Source: Bacillus sp. CHD6a
GTDB taxonomy: Bacteria; Bacillota; Bacilli; Bacillales; Bacillaceae_I
DNA: 64,000 nucleotides
NCBI RefSeq assembly: GCF_001293645.1
Contig: NZ_LBMD01000006.1
Coordinates: 209,294 to 273,293, forward strand
Direction of reading: 5' to 3'
Positions 1 to 9,025 of the stretch are shown here, in pieces. Below the pieces are notes generated by a model. That model was not told the origin of the DNA. It made no database searches and saw nothing but the letters and a program-made list of their open reading frames with translations. A program made the translations under genes and the position numbers. How positions within the stretch are numbered: position 1 is the first letter of the stretch; every line of letters begins with the position of its first letter.

Positions 1-762
1 ATGCAAATTGCTTGTGGACTCGCAATTACTGAAGACCGCGACACAGTTAAGATTGAAGATATTGAATGGGTGATTCACTCTAGTCAGTTGGCACCTAAAT
101 ACGAAAATAAAATAAAAGAAGCGGCACAGCCTGGACTAGTGAACGGGCTGGCAGTTTTCGGACCTAACTCAGGAGCGCTTCTTGAAATTGAAGTGACCGC
201 CATTCCTACCGAAGAGAAAAAGGGTACGGTGAACATCACAGGAATTGTGGAAGAAGAAAGCATGGGTAATCAAGGGGGCAAATCCATACGGAGAAAGAGT
301 ATGGCAAAAGGCTCTATTGAAAACGTTATTACTGTCTTAAGAAAGCTCGGCGTACCTGCTGCTGATTATGACATCCATGTCAACTTTCCTGGGGGAATCC
401 CAATTGATGGGCCTTCTGCAGGAATTGCAATGGCAACGGGAATCTATTCGGCCATCTTCAAAATTCCTGTCAGTAATCTTGTCGCAATGACAGGAGAAAT
501 CAGTATTCACGGAACAGTTAAACCAATTGGGGGAGTCATACCTAAAATAAAAGCAGCAAAACAGGCTGGGGCAAAGAAAGTCATCATTCCCGCTGATAAC
601 ATGCAATCCATAATTAAGGAAATCGATGGCATTGAAGTAATCCCGGTAAAAGAATTTCAAGAAGTCTTGGATCTTACCTTATTAAGAGAAAAGATTATGG
701 AAACGAGCGTAGAAAGCATTTTGCATGCTCCAATGAGCATTCCGAAAACCGAATCCATGTAA
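1..762 (+). CDS. lonB: ATP-dependent protease LonB, C-terminal part (5' end outside window)
   Basis: This is the proteolytic C-terminal part of a LonB-type ATP-dependent serine protease, which degrades proteins in the cytoplasm and in B. subtilis forespores. The S16 peptidase domain covers roughly residues 45-235 of the visible part. The catalytic serine lies in DGPSAG (S139) and the lysine in PIGGVIPK (K182), the 43-residue spacing typical of Lon dyads. The AAA+ module is absent because the gene begins upstream of the window; full LonB is about 550 residues. A terminator follows, so lonB is transcribed separately from lonA, as in the conserved lonB-lonA order of Bacillus. Confidence 0.93.
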   Translation: MQIACGLAITEDRDTVKIEDIEWVIHSSQLAPKYENKIKEAAQPGLVNGLAVFGPNSGALLEIEVTAIPTEEKKGTVNITGIVEEESMGNQGGKSIRRKSMAKGSIENVITVLRKLGVPAADYDIHVNFPGGIPIDGPSAGIAMATGIYSAIFKIPVSNLVAMTGEISIHGTVKPIGGVIPKIKAAKQAGAKKVIIPADNMQSIIKEIDGIEVIPVKEFQEVLDLTLLREKIMETSVESILHAPMSIPKTESM

Positions 763-767
763 ATGGT

Positions 768-799
768 AGGCAGGCCTTGCGATGGTCTGCCTGTTTTTC
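768..799 (+). terminator. Rho-independent terminator after lonB
   Basis: Nine-pair stem AGGCAGGCC/GGTCTGCCT with one G-T pair, followed by a T run, 5 bases past the lonB stop codon. It separates lonB from lonA. Confidence 0.85.
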
Positions 800-1004
800 T
801 TCCCTAAGCTTTACTTATTGCACTAATGTCTTGAAAAAGGTAAAATTTTTACTACCATTTCTATATTAAGTTAGGCAAAATTGTAAAAGATAATAAAACA
901 ATCTCTTTTATAAAGTTAAACGGTCTCTTTAATTAGACAGGGCTATTTAATTAGGATAGAATTGAACAAAGATACATAAAGGAAGAGCGTACGGGGGTGT
1001 TACC

Positions 1005-3329
1005 ATGGCAACAAATAAGGAATATCATGTTCCATTATTGCCTTTAAGAGGACTGATGGTCTATCCGACAATGGTGTTACATTTGGATGTCGGAAGAGAG
1101 AAATCGATAGAAGCGTTAGAGCAAGCGATGTTAGGAGACGACATTGTCGTACTTTCTACACAAAAAGAAGTAGGAACGGACAATCCTACAAAAGAGGACC
1201 TATACTCTTGGGGTACTTTGACAAAAGTGAAACAAATGTTAAAGCTTCCTAATGGTACGGTTCGTGTCCTGGTTGAAGGGCTCGAACGTGCAAAAATAGA
1301 AGAATTTATCGAAAAAGATACACATTGGGAAGCCAAGCTTTTGACTTATCCCGATACAGAAGAGAAAGATCCGGAAGACGAAGCCTTAATGAGAACTTTG
1401 CTGGATTATTTCCATACATACACAAAGCTCTCCAAAAAGACAACGGTCGAAACCTATCATACCGTTTCAGATATAACAGAGCCTGGAAGAATGGCCGATA
1501 TCATTACGTCACACTTACCTATTAACATGAAAGAAAAACAGGACATTCTTGAAACGCGAGATGTGAAAGAGCGACTGAACAAAGTAATCAAGCATGTAAA
1601 TAATGAAAAAGAAGTACTGCAATTAGAGAAGAAAATCGGTTTACGAGTGAAGCGTTCCATGGAACGTACACAAAAGGAATATTACCTTCGTGAGCAGATG
1701 AAAGCAATTCAAAAAGAGCTTGGCGACAAGGAAGGTAAAGGCGGAGAAATTGAGGATCTAAAAGAGAAACTTGAAAAGATCGGCATGCCGGAAAATGTGA
1801 AAAAGACTGCATTGAAAGAAATTGACCGCTATGAAAAAATTCCATCGAGTTCCGCTGAAAGTTCTGTTATCCGCAACTATATTGACTGGTTGTTAAACCT
1901 GCCTTGGGAAGAAGCAACAGAAGATCAATTAAATATTATCAGAGCAGAAGAAATCCTTAATGAAGACCACTTCGGTCTGGAAAAAGTGAAAGAACGTGTG
2001 TTGGAATATTTAGCGGTTCAACAGCTGACCAAATCACTGAAAGGTCCGATTTTGTGCTTGGCGGGACCTCCGGGTGTCGGTAAAACTTCCTTGGCACGAT
2101 CCATTGCTAAATCCTTGGACCGCAAATTTGTCCGTGTTTCTCTTGGTGGAGTTCGGGACGAATCTGAAATACGCGGTCACCGTAGAACGTATGTTGGTGC
2201 CATGCCGGGACGAATTATCCAAGGTATGAAAAAAGCGGGAACCATTAACCCTGTTTTCCTTTTAGATGAAATAGACAAAATGTCCAATGATTTCAGAGGT
2301 GATCCATCCTCTGCATTACTGGAAGTATTAGATCCTGAACAGAACTTTAATTTCAGTGATCACTATATCGAAGAACCTTATGACTTATCCAATGTCATGT
2401 TTATTGCCACGGCAAACAATTTGTCGACAATTCCTGGACCTCTGCGTGATAGAATGGAAATCATTACGATCGCAGGTTATACAGAAATAGAAAAGTTAAA
2501 TATAGGGAAAGACCATCTGCTACCTCGTCAGGCAAAGGAGCATGGTTTACAGAAGAATCTTCTGCAAATAAGAGATGAGGCATTAATGTCCATCATCCGC
2601 CACCATACTCGTGAAGCAGGCGTGCGTAGTTTGGAAAGACAACTTGCTTCTATCTGCAGGAAAGCTGCCAAACTCATCGTTTCCGGTGAGAAGAAAAGAG
2701 TAGTCATTACGGAAAAAAACCTTGCTGATTTCCTTGGTAAGCCGAAATTTCGTTACGGACAGGCGGAAGAGGAAGACCAGGTTGGGGTGGCAACAGGCCT
2801 TGCCTATACAACTGTAGGTGGCGATACGCTATCCATAGAAGTATCCTTATCACCAGGTAAAGGGAAACTTATGTTAACCGGTAAGCTTGGGGATGTGATG
2901 AAAGAGTCTGCCCACGCAGCATTTAGCTTTATTCGCTCGCGAGCAGACGAATTGAATATTGATCCTGATTTTAACAATAAAAATGATATCCATATTCACG
3001 TTCCAGAAGGTGCTGTTCCAAAAGACGGTCCATCCGCCGGTATAACGATGGCGACTGCCCTAATTTCTGCATTAACAGGCAGACCGGTCAAAAGAGATGT
3101 TGGAATGACGGGGGAAATCACGTTAAGAGGGCGTGTGCTACCAATCGGCGGATTAAAAGAAAAATCCCTGAGTGCACACCGCGCAGGCCTAAAAAAGGTT
3201 ATACTACCTAAAGAGAATGAAAAAGATTTGGATGATATTCCAGAAAGTGTGCGAAAGGATTTAACGTTTGTTTTAGTATCACATTTAGATCAAGTGTTAG
3301 AACACGCATTAGCAGGAGAGAAAAAATGA
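1005..3329 (+). CDS. lonA: ATP-dependent protease LonA
   Basis: Full-length 774-residue LonA, a hexameric cytoplasmic AAA+ serine protease for regulatory and damaged proteins. In order it has the LON substrate-binding domain (about 9-205), a coiled-coil linker, the AAA+ module with Walker A GPPGVGKT (354-361) and Walker B FLLDEID (418-424), and the S16 protease domain with dyad S677 (DGPSAG) and K720. The ATG start has a G-rich ribosome binding site about 6 bases upstream. The stop overlaps the ysxC start (ATGA), so the two are translationally coupled. I saw no convincing CtsR box in the 240-base upstream region. Length and motifs match the family fully. Confidence 0.98.
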   Translation: MATNKEYHVPLLPLRGLMVYPTMVLHLDVGREKSIEALEQAMLGDDIVVLSTQKEVGTDNPTKEDLYSWGTLTKVKQMLKLPNGTVRVLVEGLERAKIEEFIEKDTHWEAKLLTYPDTEEKDPEDEALMRTLLDYFHTYTKLSKKTTVETYHTVSDITEPGRMADIITSHLPINMKEKQDILETRDVKERLNKVIKHVNNEKEVLQLEKKIGLRVKRSMERTQKEYYLREQMKAIQKELGDKEGKGGEIEDLKEKLEKIGMPENVKKTALKEIDRYEKIPSSSAESSVIRNYIDWLLNLPWEEATEDQLNIIRAEEILNEDHFGLEKVKERVLEYLAVQQLTKSLKGPILCLAGPPGVGKTSLARSIAKSLDRKFVRVSLGGVRDESEIRGHRRTYVGAMPGRIIQGMKKAGTINPVFLLDEIDKMSNDFRGDPSSALLEVLDPEQNFNFSDHYIEEPYDLSNVMFIATANNLSTIPGPLRDRMEIITIAGYTEIEKLNIGKDHLLPRQAKEHGLQKNLLQIRDEALMSIIRHHTREAGVRSLERQLASICRKAAKLIVSGEKKRVVITEKNLADFLGKPKFRYGQAEEEDQVGVATGLAYTTVGGDTLSIEVSLSPGKGKLMLTGKLGDVMKESAHAAFSFIRSRADELNIDPDFNNKNDIHIHVPEGAVPKDGPSAGITMATALISALTGRPVKRDVGMTGEITLRGRVLPIGGLKEKSLSAHRAGLKKVILPKENEKDLDDIPESVRKDLTFVLVSHLDQVLEHALAGEKK

Positions 3330-3910
3330 AAGTAACACAAGCAGAAATAGTCATAAGTGCCGTAAAACCAGAACAATATCCAAGTGAGCTTTTGCCGGAA
3401 TTCGCCTTGGCGGGCCGGTCCAATGTAGGAAAGTCATCTTTTATCAATAAGATGATCAACCGAAAGAACCTTGCAAGAACTTCCTCCAAACCGGGAAAAA
3501 CACAAACATTAAACTTTTACCTGATTAATGAAATGTTGCATTTCGTCGATGTACCTGGTTATGGTTTTGCAAAAGTCCCGAAATCCGAGCGTGATGCATG
3601 GGGCAGAATGATGGAAACCTACTTAACAAGCAGAGAGCAGCTTCGAGCTGTCCTTCAAATAGTAGACCTTCGCCACCCACCATCTAAGGATGATGTTACG
3701 ATGTATGAGTACCTGAAGCATTATGAGCTTCCTGTAGTCGTCATCGCAACGAAAGCAGACAAAATTCCTAAAGGCAAATGGCAAAAACACTTAAAAGTAA
3801 TAAGAGAAACCCTCGGAATGGATAAAGAAGACGAACTAATTCTCTTCTCTTCCGAAACAGGACAAGGCAAAGATGAAGTCTGGGGCATGTTGCAAAAAAG
3901 AATGAAGTAA
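3326..3910 (+). CDS. ysxC: Ribosome biogenesis GTP-binding protein YsxC/EngB
   Basis: A 194-residue TRAFAC GTPase of the EngB family, needed for assembly of the 50S ribosomal subunit. G1 is GRSNVGKS (30-37), the switch I threonine lies in PGKTQT (56-61), G3 is DVPG (75-78) and G4 is TKAD (142-145). It overlaps the last four bases of lonA (ATGA), the lonA-ysxC arrangement known from B. subtilis, and is followed by a terminator. In B. subtilis the gene is essential; nothing here suggests otherwise. Confidence 0.97.
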   Translation: MKVTQAEIVISAVKPEQYPSELLPEFALAGRSNVGKSSFINKMINRKNLARTSSKPGKTQTLNFYLINEMLHFVDVPGYGFAKVPKSERDAWGRMMETYLTSREQLRAVLQIVDLRHPPSKDDVTMYEYLKHYELPVVVIATKADKIPKGKWQKHLKVIRETLGMDKEDELILFSSETGQGKDEVWGMLQKRMK

Positions 3911-3963
3911 AACCGAAACTGCGAATCAGAGAATGAATGCTCTGAACGCAGTTTTTTGGTTTA
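3911..3963 (+). terminator. Rho-independent terminator after ysxC
   Basis: Stem AAACTGCG (3916-3923) pairs with CGCAGTTT, with an inner stem in the loop and a T6 run. It ends the lonA-ysxC unit. Confidence 0.85.
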
Positions 3964-3982
3964 AAGTGAGGAGTAAATCAAA

Positions 3983-5185
3983 GTGCAAAAGTTATTTTAC
4001 AAAGACCCATACATACAGACATTTACGTCAACGCTGGTAAGTCAATCACAAGACGAATCAGGAAAATGGTATGCCATATTAGACCAAACCGCCTTTTATC
4101 CTGAAGGCGGCGGACAACCTTATGACACAGGTGCCCTAAATGACCAGAATGTTCTAGAAGTACAAGAAATCAACGGAGAAATCAGGCATTACCTAGATAA
4201 GCCACTTCCTGAGACATCACAGCAAGTCAAAGGTAATGTTGATTGGGATCGACGATATGATCATATGCAGCAACACGCGGGACAGCACCTTTTATCTGCT
4301 GCATTTGAAGAGCTATTTCATTATAAAACCAGAAGTTTTCATCTGGGCAAGGAAGTGTGCACCATTGATCTGGATACTACCAAGTTGACAGATCAAGAGG
4401 TGATCGAGACGGAAACACTTGTAAATAAAATAATCCTAGAAAATCGTAAAATAGAGACCAAATGGGTCACAAAAGAAGAACTTTTAGACTACCCACTAAG
4501 AAAAGAGCTGTCAGTATCGGAAAATATCCGCCTAGTCATCATCCCAGATATTGACTATAGCGGCTGTGGAGGAACACACCCTCATTCAACGGGAGGAGTA
4601 GCTTCTCTTAAGATACTTGCTCTAGAAAAACAAAAGAACATGATTCGAGTGACCTTTGTTGCAGGAAATCGCGTCTTAAGACATCTTCATCAAAAACAAC
4701 AGGTCGTTTCCGAATTATCTGCGCTATTAAATGCTCCACCACATGGAATGGAAGAAGCGGTCAAAAGAATCTTGGAGCAAAGTAAAGAACAGGCAAAAGA
4801 ACTAAAAGATATGAAAGAAAAGCTACTAGATTACGAAGCATCTGCTCTTTCTTCTAAAACGGAAGTAGTTTCAGGTCTCACAATATTAAAGTCTGTGCTT
4901 CTAAACAAGGAAATGGCCGAACTTCAAAGTATGGCACGTAAATTAGTTTCAGCTAAAGAGGAGATTAACGTGTTTCTTTTAGCTGAAAATAAAGGGAAGT
5001 TGCAATTTGTCGGGGCCAGAGGAAGCAGTTCTAATCTCGATATGAGATCTGTTGGCAAAAAAGTCTTTGGTTTCATCAATGGAAGAGGAGGAGGTAGAGA
5101 AGACTTCGTCCAAGGTGGTGGAGAAACGACACTGACAGGCGAAGAAGTGTTAGAAAAAATAACACATCTGTTATCAAACGATTAA
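3983..5185 (+). CDS. Alanyl-tRNA editing protein, long AlaX type with DHHA1 domain
   Basis: A stand-alone homologue of the alanyl-tRNA synthetase editing domain, predicted to hydrolyse Ser-tRNA(Ala) and Gly-tRNA(Ala) in trans. The zinc ligands are visible as HAGQH (H98, H102) and CGGTH (C195, H199). Residues about 230-310 form a coiled-coil linker, and the C-terminal 300-400 region is glycine-rich, ending in RGGGREDFVQGGG, as in the DHHA1 domain. At 400 residues it is the long AlaX-L form. The GTG start at 3983 has a GAGGAG ribosome binding site. It is flanked by terminators on both sides, hence monocistronic, and is an addition relative to the B. subtilis ysxC-hemA interval. Confidence 0.92.
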   Translation: MQKLFYKDPYIQTFTSTLVSQSQDESGKWYAILDQTAFYPEGGGQPYDTGALNDQNVLEVQEINGEIRHYLDKPLPETSQQVKGNVDWDRRYDHMQQHAGQHLLSAAFEELFHYKTRSFHLGKEVCTIDLDTTKLTDQEVIETETLVNKIILENRKIETKWVTKEELLDYPLRKELSVSENIRLVIIPDIDYSGCGGTHPHSTGGVASLKILALEKQKNMIRVTFVAGNRVLRHLHQKQQVVSELSALLNAPPHGMEEAVKRILEQSKEQAKELKDMKEKLLDYEASALSSKTEVVSGLTILKSVLLNKEMAELQSMARKLVSAKEEINVFLLAENKGKLQFVGARGSSSNLDMRSVGKKVFGFINGRGGGREDFVQGGGETTLTGEEVLEKITHLLSND

Positions 5186-5192
5186 AAAGTAG

Positions 5193-5243
5193 AATAGATT
5201 TCATAGCTTAAATATGCAAGAGGCTATGGAATCTATTTTTTTG
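5193..5243 (+). terminator. Rho-independent terminator after the AlaX gene
   Basis: Long stem (about 14 pairs, ATAGATTTCATAGC with GCTATGGAATCTAT) followed by a T7 run directly downstream of the stop codon. Confidence 0.85.
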
Positions 5244-5377
5244 TTTTTTAAAATAATGAAAGTTTTCAAAAAAATGTTTATTAATTCGGAAAATCAGGGA
5301 ATAGGATGTACAAGGAGTAATTCAAAGCATACATACGATACATAGGTAGTGAGGGCTTCTGAAGTTGGAATTTACTG

Positions 5378-5436
5378 AATTGTTAACAAATATGATTTTA
5401 AAGCTTATTTGTGGTAGTTTTCCGTAATTGTTAACA
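5378..5436 (+). promoter_or_regulatory. Paired AATTGTTAACA sites, candidate operators
   Basis: The 11-mer AATTGTTAACA occurs identically at 5378-5388 and 5426-5436, start to start 48 bases apart. It contains the palindrome TGTTAACA. Both copies lie just upstream of the transporter operon; the second ends three bases before a ribosome binding site. Two identical palindromic sites upstream of a start suggest binding of a repressor, but no known regulator is recognised. Confidence 0.4.
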
Positions 5437-5454
5437 TAAAAGGGAGACGAAAAA

Positions 5455-5484
5455 ATGGACACTAAGGGGGATTTTGGAAATTGA
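5455..5484 (+). CDS. Nine-codon leader ORF overlapping the TTG start of the binding protein gene
   Basis: A short reading frame MDTKGDFGN with a strong ribosome binding site (GGGAGA, 8 bases upstream of its ATG). Its TGA stop overlaps the TTG start of the next gene in the tetranucleotide TTGA (5481-5484). The geometry is that of translational coupling: ribosomes loaded at the good site would terminate on the weak TTG start. It could instead be chance, since GGGGG at 5466-5470 can serve the TTG directly. Confidence 0.4.
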   Translation: MDTKGDFGN

Positions 5485-6266
5485 AAAAAAGGGTATTGTT
5501 AGTCACGCTATTTGTGCTGTCTACGATTCTAGCTGCTTGCGGCGGAAAAGTGACAACAAGTGAAGGGTATGAGTTAGTAAAAGAAGGGATATTCATTTTT
5601 GCTGCTTCAGGAGAATTTGCGCCATTCAGTGTTACGGATGGAAATGGAGAAATGACCGGTTTTGATATCGAAGTCGGAGAAGCCATCGCTGCTGAGCTGG
5701 GTCTTAAACCAGATCAGGAAAAGTACACATTTGCGAGTATTGTTGAAGGAGTAAAAAGCGGACGTTTTGATGCCGCAGTAGCAAGTCATACCATTACAGA
5801 GGAAAGATTGAAGGAAGTAGATTTTTCTACGCCTTACTATTATTCAGGTGCTCAGATTTTTGTAAGACCTGACAGCGACATCCAAACTTTAGCGGACCTG
5901 GAAGGTAAAGAAATCGCAGTTTCCAGAGGGTCTACTTATGCAGACCTTGTAAGCGATATCTCAGACAACATTCAAAATTATGATAGCGATGTAGTTGCCT
6001 TAGAGGCATTGAACAATGGCCGTCATGATGCGGTGGTAACAGACTTTGTAACTGGCCGTGAAGCGATTGGATCCGGCATGGAGTTAGAAGGCCGTGAACT
6101 ATTAGAGCGCAGTGAACAGGCAGTGGGAGTTGCAAAGGGTAATGAAGCACTTCTTGAAGCCATCAATGATGCATTAGAAACATTACGAGAAAACGGAAAG
6201 CTAAAGGAAATAAGTGAAAAGTATTTTGGAGAAGACATCACTACAGACCCGGATGCGCAAGAATAA
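5481..6266 (+). CDS. Amino-acid ABC transporter substrate-binding lipoprotein
   Basis: A 261-residue family 3 extracellular solute-binding protein (SBP_bac_3), the ligand-binding part of a polar amino-acid importer. The N-terminus is a lipoprotein signal with lipobox LAAC and lipidated C20, so it is anchored on the outer face of the membrane. The two-lobe pattern is visible in FDIEVGEAIAAELG, GRFDAAVASHTITEER and the lobe II stretch LEGKEIAVSRGST. The start is TTG at 5481, overlapped by a short upstream ORF. Permease and ATPase genes follow after a terminator and a repeat. The substrate cannot be decided; cystine, arginine and glutamine are all possible. Confidence 0.92.
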   Translation: MKKRVLLVTLFVLSTILAACGGKVTTSEGYELVKEGIFIFAASGEFAPFSVTDGNGEMTGFDIEVGEAIAAELGLKPDQEKYTFASIVEGVKSGRFDAAVASHTITEERLKEVDFSTPYYYSGAQIFVRPDSDIQTLADLEGKEIAVSRGSTYADLVSDISDNIQNYDSDVVALEALNNGRHDAVVTDFVTGREAIGSGMELEGRELLERSEQAVGVAKGNEALLEAINDALETLRENGKLKEISEKYFGEDITTDPDAQE

Positions 6267-6301
6267 CGAGCTGACCTTCAGCTGACCATAAAATCCAGTT
6301 A

Positions 6302-6336
6302 AAAATGTGTGGTGTTCATTCACCACACATTTTTTA
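6302..6336 (+). terminator. Strong terminator between binding-protein and permease genes
   Basis: Perfect 13-pair stem AAAATGTGTGGTG/CACCACACATTTT with a six-base loop and a T run. It lies inside the transporter operon and probably sets a higher level of binding protein than of membrane components. Confidence 0.85.
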
Positions 6337-6384
6337 TCAGCGGCGCTCAATAGTAACAAAAAGGAATAATAAAAAGTTTTATAG

Positions 6385-6509
6385 CTGTTGATTGGAGCAA
6401 AAGGCGTAGACTCCTGCGGGGGAGAAGCGACAATGTTGAGACCCCGCAACGAAGTGAGGAGGCTCAAGGTCGCCCTGCGGAAAGCGAAGCCGTTTGCGGA
6501 AATCAACAG
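6385..6509 (+). repeat. Copy 1 of the ~125-bp inverted-ended repeat
   Basis: Ends are a perfect inverted repeat (CTGTTGATT and AATCAACAG). Inside are the diagnostic blocks GACTCCTGCGGGGGAG, GAGACCCCGCAACGAAG and TGAGGAGGCTC. It lies between the binding-protein gene and the permease gene of one transporter. About ten copies or fragments occur in this window, all intergenic. Confidence 0.85.
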
Positions 6510-6551
6510 AGGAGTTACACGAATTATAAAAATAAGGAGAGTGAAACCGGC

Positions 6552-7214
6552 ATGCCCAGTTTTTTGCACTTTTTTGAAGTATTTATGAATACATACGATA
6601 TGTTTTTCAAAGGGATGATAAGAACCCTTCAAATCACCGCGGTTTCCATTGCTATCGCGCTAATCATCGGGTTGTTTTTCGCTTTCTTAAAAATTTCAAA
6701 GATAAAAGTGTTAGAATGGATTGCTAATACTTATATATTCCTAATACGAGGGACACCGCTAATTGTGCAGATCTTTGTTTTTTACTTCGGGCTCGTCACG
6801 TTAGGAATATCTCAATTCTGGTCTGTCACACTCGCTCTCGCCTTCCATAACGGTGCGTATATCGCAGAAATATTCCGTGGAAGCATCCAGTCCATAGACA
6901 AAGGACAGATGGAAGCAGGTAGATCACTCGGCATGACAGGAAATCTTACGATGAGAAGAATCATCTTGCCACAAGCATTCAGAAGAGCTTTACCGCCTCT
7001 TGGCAACCAGTTCATTATCTGTCTAAAAGATTCCTCCCTTGCTGCATTTATCGGCTACTATGAGCTATTTAATGTTGCACAGACGCAAGGTGCGAACTCA
7101 TATGACGTTATGACATATTTATTAGTCGTTTCTGTGTACTACTTGTTCCTTGTGGGATTGATTGGGATTGTTGTAAATCTATTAGAACGTAAATTCTCAG
7201 CAAGTGAAAGATAG
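6552..7214 (+). CDS. Amino-acid ABC transporter permease
   Basis: A 220-residue HisM/GlnP-type inner membrane permease with about five membrane segments. The conserved cytoplasmic EAA loop that docks to the ATPase starts at residue 121 (EAGRSLGMTG) and continues through RRIILPQAFRRALPP. The start at 6552 has AAGGAG 12 bases upstream, slightly long; an in-frame ATG at 6585 is the alternative. It is followed after 10 bases by the ATPase gene. It is separated from its binding-protein gene by a terminator and a repeat, so it may also have its own promoter. Confidence 0.93.
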   Translation: MPSFLHFFEVFMNTYDMFFKGMIRTLQITAVSIAIALIIGLFFAFLKISKIKVLEWIANTYIFLIRGTPLIVQIFVFYFGLVTLGISQFWSVTLALAFHNGAYIAEIFRGSIQSIDKGQMEAGRSLGMTGNLTMRRIILPQAFRRALPPLGNQFIICLKDSSLAAFIGYYELFNVAQTQGANSYDVMTYLLVVSVYYLFLVGLIGIVVNLLERKFSASER

Positions 7215-7224
7215 GAGGTAGGAC

Positions 7225-7956
7225 ATGAGCAATAAAATAGAAGTAAAAGACTTAAATAAATCTTTTGGGGACCTACATGTCCTTAAAGACATATCTTTGA
7301 CAGTGAAAAACAAAGAAGTTGTGTGCCTAATTGGCGCTAGTGGGTCAGGAAAAAGTACTATTTTACGTTGTTTAAACTTTCTTGAATTAAAAGATAGCGG
7401 TTCTATTGTTATTGATGGAAATGAAGTAGATGTGAAAAAAGATAATCTGAACAAAGTTCGTCAAAAAGTCGGGATGGTATTTCAGCATTTTCACCTTTTC
7501 CCGCATAAAACAGTACTTCAAAATGTCATGGAAGCCCCTATCCAAGTGGATGGCCTAAAAAAGTCCGAAGCGAAAAAGAGAGCTTCCGACCTTCTTGCAA
7601 AAGTAGGACTCTCTGATAAGGAAGATGTTTACCCAGAAAAACTCTCAGGAGGGCAAAAGCAACGTGTGGCGATTGCCCGTGCCCTTGCCATGAAACCGGA
7701 TGTCATGCTCTTTGATGAACCAACATCCGCCCTTGATCCTGAGTTGGTAGGGGAAGTACTGAAAACTATGAAAGAACTCGCCGAAGAAGGAATGACCATG
7801 GTCGTCGTTACCCACGAAATGGGATTCGCCCAAGAAGTCGCTGACCGTGTCATCTACATGCACGACGGCAAAATCGTCGAAGAAGGTCCCCCACAGGACC
7901 TCTTCAACAATCCCAAAAACCAACGAACAAGAGATTTCCTAGAAGCCGTTTTATAA
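7225..7956 (+). CDS. Amino-acid ABC transporter ATP-binding protein
   Basis: A 243-residue GlnQ/HisP-type ATPase that powers the importer from the cytoplasmic side. It has Walker [10 protein letters not shown] (37-45), Q-loop Q87, signature LSGGQKQR (140-147), Walker B MLFDEP (161-166) and the H-loop in VVTHEMG. The ribosome binding site AGGAGGT precedes the ATG. It is the last gene of the transporter unit; two copies of the 125-bp repeat follow. Confidence 0.95.
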   Translation: MSNKIEVKDLNKSFGDLHVLKDISLTVKNKEVVCLIGASGSGKSTILRCLNFLELKDSGSIVIDGNEVDVKKDNLNKVRQKVGMVFQHFHLFPHKTVLQNVMEAPIQVDGLKKSEAKKRASDLLAKVGLSDKEDVYPEKLSGGQKQRVAIARALAMKPDVMLFDEPTSALDPELVGEVLKTMKELAEEGMTMVVVTHEMGFAQEVADRVIYMHDGKIVEEGPPQDLFNNPKNQRTRDFLEAVL

Positions 7957-7985
7957 TGAGAAATCAATTGAGAGATACAGATTCC

Positions 7986-8114
7986 CCCTGTTTTCTGGAG
8001 TGCAAGTGTGAGACTCCTGAGGGAGATAGCGGTAGGTTGAGACCCCGCAACGAAGTGAGGAGGCTCAAGCACCGCCCCTAGGAAAGCGAACACCTGGAAC
8101 GCAAGAAAACAGGG
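7986..8114 (+). repeat. Copy 2 of the ~125-bp repeat (divergent ends)
   Basis: The core blocks GAGACCCCGCAACGAAG and TGAGGAGGCTCAAG match copy 1, but the inverted ends here are CCCTGTTTTC and GAAAACAGGG. The ends covary, as expected if a hairpin structure is conserved rather than a fixed transposon end. Confidence 0.75.
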
Positions 8115-8134
8115 AGTACAGGGATGATTTTTAG

Positions 8135-8221
8135 CTGTTGATTGGAGCAAAAGGCGAAGACTCCTGAGGGAGATAGCGCTAGGTGGAGACCCCGCAGGCA
8201 TAGCCGAGGAGGCTTCAACAG
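8135..8221 (+). repeat. Copy 3 of the ~125-bp repeat, internally deleted
   Basis: It starts with CTGTTGATTGGAGC and runs through GACCCCGCAGGCATAGCCG and AGGAGGCTTC, then jumps straight to AACAGCGGCGT, so the right-hand 30-35 bases of the unit are missing. Copies 2 and 3 together fill the 336-base gap after the ATPase gene. Confidence 0.7.
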
Positions 8222-8239
8222 CGGCGTCTAAACAACAAC

Positions 8240-8288
8240 CCGAAAAAGACCTACAACAACGGACTAACACTCCATTGCTTGTAGGTCA
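8240..8288 (-). terminator. Terminator of the minus-strand membrane protein gene
   Basis: Read on the minus strand, stem GACCTACAA/TTGTAGGTC is followed by TTTTTC, just after the stop codon at 8293. Confidence 0.7.
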
Positions 8289-8292
8289 TCCT

Positions 8293-8775
8293 TTATTTCT
8301 TCTTAAACACAAAAAACGCACCAATCAAAATCAACAAAACCGGCCAAAAAGTATGTAAACTAGCAACTCCCGTCTCTACCACACCTAGCATCTCCATAAA
8401 CGTATCATAAAAAAGAAAGAAACTAGCAAGAATACACAACAAGACTCCCTCAAACATCCCGCCCTTCGTCTTCTGTGAGCGAAGAATAAAACCAATGCCA
8501 ATAATCAAAATGATAACAGCAAAGTGATCGGGCCAAACATCTACCTTATCCTTAAGCTGAAAATGCAATCCGCTTCCAAGCAAAACAAATCCAGGAAGGA
8601 TGTTTGGATAATCACTCTGTTTATAGGCTTGTAATAAAAGTGCAATTCCTGTAATAACGAGGATGGTGGACCAGTGCAGCATCCCTTCCCACAACACTAT
8701 GTTTAATTGTTGTAACAGGAAATATGAACCAAATAATAATAAAAGCAAACCAGGCAGAAAGCTATTTTTCTTCAT
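8293..8775 (-). CDS. Small membrane protein, LiaI/LiaF-like transmembrane region
   Basis: A 160-residue protein made almost wholly of about six hydrophobic segments joined by short basic or polar loops, ending in FVFKKK. The repeated segment pattern (GLLLLLFGSYFLLQQLN, then FWPVLLILIGAFFVF) resembles the membrane part of LiaI/LiaF-type proteins (DUF5668 family); the soluble LiaF domain is absent. The ribosome binding site is GGAGGA (minus strand). By position between ysxC and hemA it may correspond to B. subtilis ysxD, but I cannot confirm this from sequence. It is divergent from hemA. Function unknown. Confidence 0.8.
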   Translation of the reverse strand: MKKNSFLPGLLLLLFGSYFLLQQLNIVLWEGMLHWSTILVITGIALLLQAYKQSDYPNILPGFVLLGSGLHFQLKDKVDVWPDHFAVIILIIGIGFILRSQKTKGGMFEGVLLCILASFFLFYDTFMEMLGVVETGVASLHTFWPVLLILIGAFFVFKKK

Positions 8776-8885
8776 ATTTTCCTCCTTGAGATTGAGGCTG
8801 AAACCTTGATTCTACAATGAAATTCTGTTAATGTACAAGTTGGTGAATAAAAGAATTGTAATGTCTGTAATATATAACTAAGAGA

Positions 8886-8914
8886 AATCATGAAAACGGT
8901 GTATTTTCATGATT
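8886..8914. promoter_or_regulatory. Perfect 11-bp inverted repeat in the divergent ysxD-position/hemA interval
   Basis: AATCATGAAAA (8886-8896), seven-base loop, TTTTCATGATT (8904-8914). No T run follows in either direction, so it is not a standard terminator. It lies about 40-70 bases upstream of the hemA -10 hexamer, where an operator would be expected. Confidence 0.4.
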
Positions 8915-8954
8915 CTAATTACTGAATTGGAAACTATTTGTTCACATTTTAACA

Positions 8955-8983
8955 AATGTATCTAGCATTAGTCATGTTATAAT
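8955..8983 (+). promoter_or_regulatory. Candidate sigma-A promoter of the hem operon (extended -10)
   Basis: TATAAT at 8978-8983 is preceded by TG one base upstream (extended -10). The -35 region is poor. It lies 43 bases before the hemA start. In B. subtilis the hemA promoter is PerR-regulated; here only an imperfect TTATAATTTTAGTA half-match overlaps the -10, so PerR control is possible but not shown. Confidence 0.5.
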
Positions 8984-9025
8984 TTTAGTAGATGATATTA
9001 TTTTTTTGTGGGGGTGTACGAACAA

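Noticed and set aside
763..1004. CtsR operator or clear promoter upstream of lonA
   Set aside because: No GGTCAAA tandem heptads were found, and TTGTAA/TTATAA-like pairs had poor spacing.
6201..6632. Minus-strand 143-codon open frame over the SBP-permease gap
   Set aside because: It crosses a perfect terminator and a repeat copy and overlaps two real genes on the other strand.
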